DNA of 64,000 bases, from assembly GCF_014199255.1 (NCBI RefSeq), contig NZ_JACIJF010000001.1:558001-622000 (forward strand), written 5' to 3'. Under the pieces are notes generated by a model. The model did not search any database and had not been told where the DNA came from. It saw nothing but the letters and a program-made list of their open reading frames with translations. Position 1 is the first letter of the stretch. Each line of letters starts with the position of its first letter. The DNA comes from Sphingomonas xinjiangensis (GTDB taxonomy: Bacteria; Pseudomonadota; Alphaproteobacteria; Sphingomonadales; Sphingomonadaceae). Shown one piece after another: positions 40,373 to 46,704 of the stretch. The position numbers and the translations under genes were made by a program.

Positions 40373-40549
40373 TTAGCGGGGCATCTGCACGCGCTCTGCA
40401 CCGATGTGCAGGTTGAAGTGAGTGCGCTTACGTTCGCAGTAGATGCGCGCACCTTCGAAGGTGAAGGCAAACTGGTCATCTTCGAAGTCGGGCGAAACGT
40501 CCAGGGCTGCTTCAACGTAGTTTGCGAGTGAGTTCAAGTCGATCTGCAT
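40373..40549 (-). CDS. Small phage protein of unknown function (58 aa)
   Basis: A leftward 58-codon frame beginning MQIDLNSLANYVEAAL, with FEGARIYCERKRTHFNLHIG toward the end. GGAGA lies 7 nt before the ATG at 40549, a good ribosome site. It may be an early regulatory or host-takeover protein by size and position; no domain recognised. A shared promoter-like element lies at 40577-40606, upstream of it. Confidence 0.6.
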   Translation of the reverse strand: MQIDLNSLANYVEAALDVSPDFEDDQFAFTFEGARIYCERKRTHFNLHIGAERVQMPR

Positions 40550-40576
40550 GTTTGGTCTCCGTTTCCGATGACCACA

Positions 40577-40606
40577 CTAACGACATCGCCGGACGCCTAT
40601 TCCTAC
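40577..40606 (-). promoter_or_regulatory. Shared early leftward element, copy 1
   Basis: On the minus strand GTAGGAAT, 18 nt, then TTAG. The same pattern with identical spacing and 22 of 30 bases shared occurs at 42242-42271. Both copies lie about 30-55 nt before leftward genes, as a phage early promoter or operator would. Confidence 0.45.
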
Positions 40607-40721
40607 ACCAGAGTTGGCAGGTCGTCGCATTCTGAGTTCCGGTAGCAATTTAACAAAGCGGTTGCTCTATCCACCAGTTGAAGTCTTATCGGGCTGTGGC
40701 ACAACGAAGGAGATTGCCACA

Positions 40722-41081
40722 GTGTCTTGGATGAACTTGCTAGAGCCGCACAAGTTGGACGACTTGATCAGAAATCATCGGGAGCAGCAAAGGGTCAAAG
40801 GGACGAAGAGCGAACTCGATCTGCACCCGGTGGTGAAGCTCTTTGTGCCCTGGGGTGCGGCCACCTTCCTGATTAGCGAGTGCGATCCTGACGGGCTTGC
40901 GTTCGGTCTCGCGGACCTGGGCTTTGGATCACCGGAACTCGGCTACATTAGCCTGGACGAACTAGCAGAGTTGCGAGGTCCAGGCGGGCTCACTGTGGAG
41001 CAGGATTTGCACTTCAAAGCCGAGAAGCCGCTGAGCCAGTATTCTGAGGAAGCGAGGAGGCTGGGTCGCATCCAAGCATGA
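40722..41081 (+). CDS. DUF2958-like phage protein
   Basis: A 119-residue protein with LLEPHKLDDLIRN, HPVVKLFVPWGAATFLISECDPDG, FGLADLGFGSPELGYISLDEL and LTVEQDLHFKAEKPLSQY, which match the DUF2958 family found on phages, plasmids and conjugative elements. Function is unknown. GTG 40722 was chosen because AAGGAG is 9 nt upstream; ATG 40731 is alternative. It is a lone rightward gene among leftward ones and ends at a strong hairpin. Confidence 0.75.
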   Translation: MSWMNLLEPHKLDDLIRNHREQQRVKGTKSELDLHPVVKLFVPWGAATFLISECDPDGLAFGLADLGFGSPELGYISLDELAELRGPGGLTVEQDLHFKAEKPLSQYSEEARRLGRIQA

Positions 41082-41098
41082 TCTTTAGAGGCTAAAGA

Positions 41099-41126
41099 AG
41101 CCCTGGGTGACGATCCACCCAGGGCT
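41099..41126. terminator. Strong bidirectional terminator
   Basis: AGCCCTGGGTG pairs perfectly over 11 bp with CACCCAGGGCT around a 6-nt loop. On the minus strand it is followed by TTCTTT. It separates the convergent DUF2958 gene and the 41135-41680 gene. Confidence 0.75.
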
Positions 41127-41134
41127 TTCGTGTC

Positions 41135-41680
41135 TTAGCTGTTCGCTGCGCGACGCTCAGCCAACACGGTGTCGATGTCAGCTGCGCTGAATTTGGCGTC
41201 AGCCTTCAACTCCGCTTCGATCTCGTCCAGCGACTTGCCCTTGCGGAGCTTGCTGCTCACGCTGCTACGCACGTTGGAGACCATGCTGCGACCACCCGCA
41301 GAAGCCTTGCGGGTCTTGCCGATGTGAACGTCCACGTTGCCCTTGCCGTGAGCAGCGATCACCTCGTCAAACTCGCCAGCTTCAACCTCCTTACGCATGA
41401 GTTCCAGGAACTCCACGAAGCGTTCGCTGGGCATGTGGTTCTCTTCCAGGCCGTTGATAACCAGCGGACGGCCATCCAGCTTGGGATGAAATGCCACGAC
41501 GCCATTCTTGATCGAGAACCAGCGATTGGGCGACTTCAGGCTGTCGTTCTCGAACTGGATTTTAGACCGCTCAATGCCCTTAAGCAGTGGCTTGCGCGCC
41601 TTCGCAGGATCAAAGGCAGGTTCGTGATACTTCTCAGTCGCATCGGACGTAAAGAACTTGAACAGGTCAGCCAGGGCCAT
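41135..41680 (-). CDS. Phage protein of unknown function (181 aa), paralogue A
   Basis: A leftward protein with an N-terminal FFTSDATEKYHEPAFDPAKA segment, a central RWFSIKNGVVAFHPKLDGRPL beta-rich part, MPSERFVEFLELMRKEVEAGEFDEVI, and a basic Ser/Gly/Arg-rich linker before a short helical C-terminus. The central part resembles the product at 41787-42191, suggesting a duplicated single-strand-binding-like or regulatory fold; that is inference from layout. AGGAGA precedes the ATG by 6 nt. A good promoter lies just upstream. Confidence 0.65.
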   Translation of the reverse strand: MALADLFKFFTSDATEKYHEPAFDPAKARKPLLKGIERSKIQFENDSLKSPNRWFSIKNGVVAFHPKLDGRPLVINGLEENHMPSERFVEFLELMRKEVEAGEFDEVIAAHGKGNVDVHIGKTRKASAGGRSMVSNVRSSVSSKLRKGKSLDEIEAELKADAKFSAADIDTVLAERRAANS

Positions 41681-41707
41681 TGTTGTCTCCTATTGCGGGT
41701 GAATGCA

Positions 41708-41737
41708 GTTACACACGCGGAGGCAACGCGCAGTCAA
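41708..41737 (-). promoter_or_regulatory. Sigma-70-like promoter for 41135-41680
   Basis: On the minus strand TTGACT and TGTAAC are spaced 18 nt, ending 27 nt before the ATG. It follows directly after the terminator of the upstream gene, so this gene has its own promoter. Confidence 0.4.
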
Positions 41738-41739
41738 GG

Positions 41740-41764
41740 AAAAGGCCCCCGCATTGCGAGGGCC
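41740..41764 (-). terminator. Rho-independent terminator after 41787-42191
   Basis: On the minus strand GGCCCTCGC and GCGGGGGCC form a 9-bp stem (one G-T wobble) with a 3-nt loop, followed by TTTT. Confidence 0.7.
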
Positions 41765-41786
41765 GTGGGTTGGAGTGGGTCGAGTA

Positions 41787-42191
41787 TTAAGCGGGCTTTT
41801 CGGCCTTCTTCGAAGCGCGCGTATTCCGCATTTTGGTCTTCCGCTCCTCGTTGGCCGCCTCAAGTTCGGTCAGCTGGTCAGCGTAGGTACCCTTCTCAAC
41901 CTCCCCCTTGAAGTAGGCCATCGCACCTACGAACTGATCGTTCGGGACAGCGACCGACTTCTCACCGTCCTTGAGGACAAGTGCGCGGTTGCTGTAGCGC
42001 AGGGTGAGCAGCGTTTCCGACTTGCCGACAGTGAACCAGCGGCGACCTTCCTTCTTGGGGTCCTTGAACAAGGCCAGCTGAGTGTCGATTGCACTGAGAA
42101 GCACGTCCTTGGCAGCGCGACCATTGCCTTGCTTGCTGAACTCGGCGGACTTGGAAGCGGGCTTGATCGACGCGGGGTTGAAGGCAGCCAT
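41787..42191 (-). CDS. Phage protein of unknown function (134 aa), paralogue B
   Basis: A leftward protein with a helical N-terminus (KDVLLSAIDTQLALF), a beta-rich centre RWFTVGKSETLLTLRYSNRALVL, then VPNDQFVGAMAYFKGEVEKGTY and a basic Lys/Arg tail. The block order RWF, beta strands, [D/E]xF, KxEVExG is shared with paralogue A. GGAGA lies before the ATG. It has its own terminator and a copy of the shared early element upstream. A nucleic-acid-binding role is suggested only by the basic tail. Confidence 0.65.
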   Translation of the reverse strand: MAAFNPASIKPASKSAEFSKQGNGRAAKDVLLSAIDTQLALFKDPKKEGRRWFTVGKSETLLTLRYSNRALVLKDGEKSVAVPNDQFVGAMAYFKGEVEKGTYADQLTELEAANEERKTKMRNTRASKKAEKPA

Positions 42192-42241
42192 GTTGTAGTC
42201 TCCGATCTAAGTCGAAAGCACCGTTGCTCCGACTTCGCATC

Positions 42242-42271
42242 GTAAAGACACCGCCTGAACCTCATTCCTAC
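42242..42271 (-). promoter_or_regulatory. Shared early leftward element, copy 2
   Basis: On the minus strand GTAGGAAT, 18 nt, then TTAC, matching copy 1 at 40577-40606 in sequence and spacing. It ends about 50 nt before the ATG of paralogue B. Confidence 0.45.
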
Positions 42272-42326
42272 CTATCAATGGCGTTGGCAGCAACGTTTCT
42301 GGTGCGGCGGTTCTTCTACGAAGCCC

Positions 42327-43073
42327 CTAGAAGGGAACGTCGTCGTCCAAGTCATCCGGGAATCCACCTCCATAGGATGGAGCCTTTCTGGGCGGAGAAA
42401 GGGCAGGTATCGGCTTCGCTTCAGGTAAGGGCTTCGTTGCCTGTTCTGCTTGCCGCGATTCCTCGACCGTCTGCGAAATGTTCGTGATCAACTTCGTAGC
42501 GACTTCGTAAGACGCCCATGTTCCGCCTGGGATCGCCAGCACTTCGAAAGCGAGCTTGGCAACGAGTAGCATGTTTGCTCGGCGCTTCTCCAGCTCTTTC
42601 TCTAGCTCATCAAGGCGCTTGAGCAATGCGGTCCGCTTGGCGTCCGTCATGTTGCCTTTCTCGATGCACTCCCGAAGGCCGTGAATGTAGCTGCGTATCT
42701 TGTCCTTAGACTTGGGCAGGATCATCACAGAGTCACGCCGGGATTGCGCGCTGTTATCTAAAACTAGCTGGGTGATGTAGTGATCAAGATCGGATTTAAA
42801 CTGCTTGAAGTGGAGGTGGTCATCAACCCTGGGGATATCCATCGACGCGAATGGCTCAATTTCGAAACGCTTCGACGATGCAACCACCACATTCATGAAT
42901 GAGTGACGCAGGTCTTCCATTTCTCGCCAGTCATCCTCATCGTTGTGGCTGAACCTTCCCAGCTTACTACTGAGGGTTCGCTGGGCGATATTGATCAGCT
43001 CCATGAAAGCGAGACGAGGATCTTCGTCCAGCTGGTCCAATTCGTCCTGTGTAACGAAGTCGAGTATGCTCAT
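42327..43073 (-). CDS. Phage protein with an SSB-like acidic C-terminal tip
   Basis: A 248-residue soluble protein: an acidic helical N-terminus (FVTQDELDQLDEDPRLAF), a central helical domain (RFEIEPFASMDIPR, LDHYITQLVLDNSAQSRRDS, KDKIRSYIHGLRECI), a coiled coil (about 140-170), a conserved hydrophobic stretch (AKLAFEVLAIPGGTWASYEV), a Pro-rich linker and the last ten residues DDLDDDVPF-like, as in bacterial SSB. No OB-fold is visible, so it is not SSB itself. The tip would let it compete for or recruit SSB-binding replication and repair proteins. No family name assigned. Confidence 0.72.
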   Translation of the reverse strand: MSILDFVTQDELDQLDEDPRLAFMELINIAQRTLSSKLGRFSHNDEDDWREMEDLRHSFMNVVVASSKRFEIEPFASMDIPRVDDHLHFKQFKSDLDHYITQLVLDNSAQSRRDSVMILPKSKDKIRSYIHGLRECIEKGNMTDAKRTALLKRLDELEKELEKRRANMLLVAKLAFEVLAIPGGTWASYEVATKLITNISQTVEESRQAEQATKPLPEAKPIPALSPPRKAPSYGGGFPDDLDDDVPF

Positions 43074-43222
43074 GCCCCGAAGTTAACGCTCCCGCACCGA
43101 AGCTGGCAATAAGAAATCTCATTCCGGCTGCCTTAGACTTCACTTGGGCCTGGGTGACCAGCGGCCTGCTCCGCTTTAGACTTCCTTGCACCGTCGCGAC
43201 TTCAGAAGGAATGCGGTCGCAC

Positions 43223-43229
43223 TAAGTAT
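43223..43229 (+). promoter_or_regulatory. TAAGTA late motif, copy 1
   Basis: TAAGTAT, with its first base 10 nt before the GTG of the HNH gene. No Shine-Dalgarno lies between. It is at the boundary between the leftward block and the rightward late region. Confidence 0.5.
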
Positions 43230-43232
43230 GAG

Positions 43233-43529
43233 GTGCCTAAGAGAACACCTCGCTTCAATATCGCTCCTCGGACCGCTTCAGCCGTAGTCAGTCGCAACTC
43301 AGGCTACGGAAGCGAGTGGAAGAAGCTCAGGAACAAGCGGCTGGATGCAGAACCGCTTTGCCGACACTGCACTGGCGAGGGCCTCGTTACCCCAGCAATT
43401 GAAGTGGATCACATCAAGCCCAAGGCACTTGGCGGCGGCGACACTTGGGACAACACGCAGAGCCTTTGCAAGCCATGTCACCAGGACAAAACGCGCCAGG
43501 ACATTAGATCCATTAGGCGGGGCTACTGA
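43233..43529 (+). CDS. HNH endonuclease
   Basis: A 98-residue HNH protein. Zinc-type Cys43-Cys46 (PLCRHC), catalytic VDHIKP (Asp59-His60), Asn74 and Cys79-Cys82-His83 (SLCKPCH) complete the HNH motif. Phage HNH proteins next to terminase assist DNA packaging cleavage in HK97-type phages. The GTG start follows the TAAGTA motif directly. The stop overlaps the next gene's ATG by one base. Confidence 0.88.
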   Translation: MPKRTPRFNIAPRTASAVVSRNSGYGSEWKKLRNKRLDAEPLCRHCTGEGLVTPAIEVDHIKPKALGGGDTWDNTQSLCKPCHQDKTRQDIRSIRRGY

Positions 43530-43804
43530 TGGCAGAGCCCACCACCTACTCGGTCCGCATACCACTCCAGCTAAGTCAGAGCCGCAAGGACACGATTGAC
43601 TGGTTCCCCCTGTCGGCTTCCTCCGTCTGGAGTGGTGTGGCGTTAGAGGCTCGCTTGGAGATCGAGGCGTGGCTGGCGGACAGTTGTCGCGCCAAGTACC
43701 TTTTGCGGATCGACACGCCCACTCCCGTAGAGCAATATCGAATGTTATCCGTCCATCTTAGCGATCGAACGGCAGCCCTGTTGCTTAAGCTCTCCTTGAA
43801 CTGA
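43529..43804 (+). CDS. Phage protein of unknown function (91 aa)
   Basis: A 91-residue protein starting with one-base overlap with the HNH stop (TGATG). It contains TYSVRIPLQLSQSRKDTIDWF, aromatic residues and a C-terminal LSDRTAALLLKLSL. No domain or signal peptide recognised. Its tight coupling to HNH suggests a packaging or early late-gene role, but that is position only. Confidence 0.6.
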   Translation: MAEPTTYSVRIPLQLSQSRKDTIDWFPLSASSVWSGVALEARLEIEAWLADSCRAKYLLRIDTPTPVEQYRMLSVHLSDRTAALLLKLSLN

Positions 43805-43882
43805 CCACCTTCTCGATTGCCGCGTCTTGGAAGCTTAGCTACTCTGACGAAATACATCTGAAATGGAGGAAATACCTCTAGT

Positions 43883-44587
43883 ATGGAACAAGCAGCCTCT
43901 GCCGATCGAATGCAACGCCATTTGACCTCACTAGCGGCGCTGGTTGCACCCGTTACGCTGTTGGGCGGAGCGTTACTATACTTCGCTGGCTACACGCTTC
44001 GCGCATCGCTGCTTAACTCGTTCGGAATTCATGAAGGGCTATTCACCGGAAGCCTGCAAGAGATTATCGCGTGGGGCGTCCTCCCTATAAGCGCACTAGT
44101 CAATCCGTATGGATTACTGCTGTTTGGCGGCTGGATTGTGATCAACATCGTTCTGCTATTTCTTTCGCGCTTTTGGGATGTCTTAGACAAGGTACGTGAC
44201 ATGTTCAACGGGCTCTTCACAGTCGACCTCACAGACAGGATTGGCTTCGCGTTCGCGAGCCTTGCGGCAATCAGTGTCGCGACTGGTATCGGCTTCTGGT
44301 TCGGCAACATCGCTGCCGGCAGTCTGAAGGAAGAAGTCCGTAATGGATGTCATACAGGCTGTTACGTCTACGACGACGGGAGAGTTGGCGTCGTCGGTAA
44401 GCTGTTGATGCAAAACGCACAGAACACAGCCGTGGTCACCTCAAAAGGTGTTCGACTACTCCCAACTGCCTCAATTTGGAAAGTGCGCCCATACCTGCCG
44501 AACTCAGATGAAGGCCATCCGAACGGTCGCACCCTTCCCCAACCTGCTCGCAGTCGGCCGGATGAAAAAGGGGCAGTCAAAATCTGA
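43883..44587 (+). CDS. Integral membrane protein of unknown function
   Basis: A 234-residue protein with four likely transmembrane segments at about 14-36, 55-75, 78-97 and 120-145 (LAALVAPVTLLGGALLYFAG, GLLLFGGWIVINIVLLFL, FASLAAISVATGIGFWFG), then a soluble C-terminal part with CHTGCYVYDDG and a hydrophilic tail. GGAGG precedes the ATG by about 16 nt. It is convergent with the ATPase-nuclease gene. No family recognised; a superinfection-exclusion or holin-like job is possible but unsupported. Confidence 0.6.
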   Translation: MEQAASADRMQRHLTSLAALVAPVTLLGGALLYFAGYTLRASLLNSFGIHEGLFTGSLQEIIAWGVLPISALVNPYGLLLFGGWIVINIVLLFLSRFWDVLDKVRDMFNGLFTVDLTDRIGFAFASLAAISVATGIGFWFGNIAAGSLKEEVRNGCHTGCYVYDDGRVGVVGKLLMQNAQNTAVVTSKGVRLLPTASIWKVRPYLPNSDEGHPNGRTLPQPARSRPDEKGAVKI

Positions 44588-44659
44588 GGAACGCGCTCCT
44601 ACAGCGACAACACCCCCCTCAAAAAGACGCCTGAGCGAATTAAAATACCTGCGATTCCG

Positions 44660-46270
44660 TCAATCCAACTCGTCGGACAGTCCGCCAAACAAGCTTTTGA
44701 CCTCGGCCAACATGGCTGGATCGGTTCGGAGCATATGGAGGACAGCGGCTTCGAAGTCGTGCCGGCTCTGAAATCCCAACCCGCGACCGATGACATCACG
44801 AGCGGGCGTTTCCCTGATGGGACAATCGCTAACAATCGTCAGCCAATCCAAATTCGAAGTCGCATCTGTCAGCTTCGATATTTGCTCCACGATGTAGGAC
44901 TGCGTTTCCACGTTGATCACGACGGGTAAGCCTGAGGTGACCTCGGCCAGCGTGGGCATTTGCTCGTATATCTTGCGCCGGACCCGTTTCTCGACAGCCC
45001 GGCCGGCGAGCCGGTCAACGTGTGGCGTCACAGCTTTGACAGCGTCAGCCAGCGTCTCAGCCACTTCATCATTCGCGTCCCGGCCGAGAACCTGAGCCTG
45101 ACGAACGGCGACCGCTCTCACGACGCTTGGATGATAATAGATCGACTCAATCGAGTAGAACGGCAGGGCGTATATGCCTTGCTGTTGCAACTCCTCAACC
45201 TCAGCGGCAGCGCGACCGTCTCTATCGATAATACCCCATGCCCACACCCACGCGATGTCGCGCGTTTCGCGTATACCGCCTACTGCGTGGATGACGTCGC
45301 GTGATGCTCCCTTGTGCCGAACAGACACCGTCGGGAAGAGTAGGCTGTATAATGGAACATCGAGGCTTGTTGCTTGGCCTTCGACAAAAAGTATTTGGCG
45401 ACGTGCTCCGAGCACATCGAGCTGAAGCTCTTCGTCCATTGGCGCGTTCGCAGGCAGCAAATCTACCACCCATGATTGCGTATATTGACCAGCGTATGTG
45501 CAGGATCGGACGAGCAACGCCCGCGCATCTGGATTATCAACTGGAAGATTGAGGTCATGAGTAGCGACGATAAAAGCGCAGTCGTCGCGAAAATTAAACA
45601 ACTGGGTCAGCAGAGGGGATATAATCGATCGATGTAGATGCCGTTCTGGCTCGTCGATGACTAGGAGCATTCCGGGCTTCGCGGTCAGGACGTCAGCAGC
45701 GATTAGAAGCGCGTTTCTCTCGCCGTCGGAGAGTTCAGAAGCCCCGTAGACTGGCCCTCCCTCCTTGGAGGCCATCAGCCGGTCTCCCCCTTCAACGCTG
45801 ATTTCCACGGGGATATTGGCTTGTGCGAAAAGCTCATTGATTTTGGCTAGCGGCGCCACGCGGCGCGCGAGGTCCGTTGCACGATCAACGTCCCCACTCC
45901 GCAATGCTCCTGCGATCTCTCGTGCATCAACATTTTCCGCATCGATGAGATCATAAAGAGTAATTCCGGCTCGCTGCCCGCCGGAGTTGTCCATCCACCT
46001 GGACTGCGGCTGTGAGTCCCAACTCGATGCCTGCTGCTCTACGGATAGCTTCTGTGACGGTGAGAACATCAGCGCATTCGACTGAAGCCAGGTTTGTCGA
46101 TGCGCGGTGATCCGCCTGACTCTGCCGTGAGCAGCGCCCACGAAGCGTTGCAGCAAGGAGGACTTGCCGGTTCCGTTTGCGCCGACCGCAAAGATTACCT
46201 GACCGGGTGACAGCTGAAACTCCACGGGAGGAGAGTCGGTCGCAGGAACGGAGAAGTGGAAGGAATTCAT
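44660..46270 (-). CDS. ABC-type ATPase fused to DUF4435/TOPRIM-like nuclease (candidate defence protein)
   Basis: A 536-residue protein on the strand opposite to the late genes. N-terminal ATPase: Walker A GANGTGKSS (30-38), signature-like ELSDGERNA (179-187), Walker B LLVIDEPERHLH (about 202-213) and ATHD (236-239). C-terminal TOPRIM-like part: Glu297 in ILFVEG, Asp349/Asp351 in GIIDRDG, and Glu375 in YSIESIYYHP, the pattern of DUF4435. This pairing is that of PARIS (AriA plus AriB), here in one chain, and is related to OLD nucleases. ATG 46270 is chosen since MNSFHFSVP begins the fold; the frame stays open to 46489. Confidence 0.8.
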   Translation of the reverse strand: MNSFHFSVPATDSPPVEFQLSPGQVIFAVGANGTGKSSLLQRFVGAAHGRVRRITAHRQTWLQSNALMFSPSQKLSVEQQASSWDSQPQSRWMDNSGGQRAGITLYDLIDAENVDAREIAGALRSGDVDRATDLARRVAPLAKINELFAQANIPVEISVEGGDRLMASKEGGPVYGASELSDGERNALLIAADVLTAKPGMLLVIDEPERHLHRSIISPLLTQLFNFRDDCAFIVATHDLNLPVDNPDARALLVRSCTYAGQYTQSWVVDLLPANAPMDEELQLDVLGARRQILFVEGQATSLDVPLYSLLFPTVSVRHKGASRDVIHAVGGIRETRDIAWVWAWGIIDRDGRAAAEVEELQQQGIYALPFYSIESIYYHPSVVRAVAVRQAQVLGRDANDEVAETLADAVKAVTPHVDRLAGRAVEKRVRRKIYEQMPTLAEVTSGLPVVINVETQSYIVEQISKLTDATSNLDWLTIVSDCPIRETPARDVIGRGLGFQSRHDFEAAVLHMLRTDPAMLAEVKSLFGGLSDELD

Positions 46271-46285
46271 TAGATTCCAGATACC

Positions 46286-46307
46286 TTGCAAACGGGACGT
46301 TTTGCAA
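46286..46307. promoter_or_regulatory. Inverted repeat between the ATPase-nuclease gene and terminase
   Basis: TTGCAAA, 8 nt, TTTGCAA: perfect 7-bp arms, 15 nt upstream of the ATPase-nuclease ATG on the minus strand. An overlapping CGGGA/TCCCG pair is present. It could be an operator controlling the antisense cargo gene. Confidence 0.4.
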
Positions 46308-46332
46308 ATCCCGGCGTTTATTAGTTGTCCGC

Positions 46333-46340
46333 TAAGTAAT
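46333..46340 (+). promoter_or_regulatory. TAAGTA late motif, copy 2
   Basis: TAAGTAAT, first base 10 nt before GTG 46343 of the terminase small subunit, directly after an antisense cargo gene. No Shine-Dalgarno. Confidence 0.5.
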
Positions 46341-46342
46341 GA

Positions 46343-46702
46343 GTGAAACGCGGACCCAAACCCAAGCAGCCCCATGAAACTGGCTCGTCCAGCAAGCCCG
46401 TCATGCCGGATTACCTCACGGCAGCGGCCAAGGACGTGTGGTTCGAAGAGATCGAGTTCGTCGTCTCCAATGGCATCAACGCGAGCCACTCCAGCACATT
46501 CGCAACCTACTGCTCGATGGAAGCGGCTTGCCGCGCGATCTTCGCAACCGGCGAGGTTCCCCGCGCAGCTTACCTGAGCGAGAAGCGAAAGCTGGCCGAG
46601 CTGCTGGGCATCAGCGGCATTGCGGCACGCACGACCAACGGCACTCCAGCCAACCCACTCCAGGCAGAAGCTAACCCCTACGGCTCTCTGCCCGAGGCGT
46701 AA
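46343..46702 (+). CDS. Phage terminase small subunit (P27 family)
   Basis: A 119-residue protein with the N-terminal RGPKPKQP segment, PDYLTAAAKDVWFEE, and helices ending in SEKRKLAELLGISGIAART, typical for P27-type small terminases. It recognises phage DNA and delivers it to the large subunit. The GTG start lies 10 nt after the late motif. The large subunit starts 2 nt after its stop. Confidence 0.85.
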   Translation: MKRGPKPKQPHETGSSSKPVMPDYLTAAAKDVWFEEIEFVVSNGINASHSSTFATYCSMEAACRAIFATGEVPRAAYLSEKRKLAELLGISGIAARTTNGTPANPLQAEANPYGSLPEA

Positions 46703-46704
46703 CC

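Noticed and set aside
46271..46489. 73-codon N-terminal extension of the ATPase-nuclease protein
   Set aside because: It overlaps the terminase small-subunit gene on the other strand; the fold starts at MNSFHFSV.
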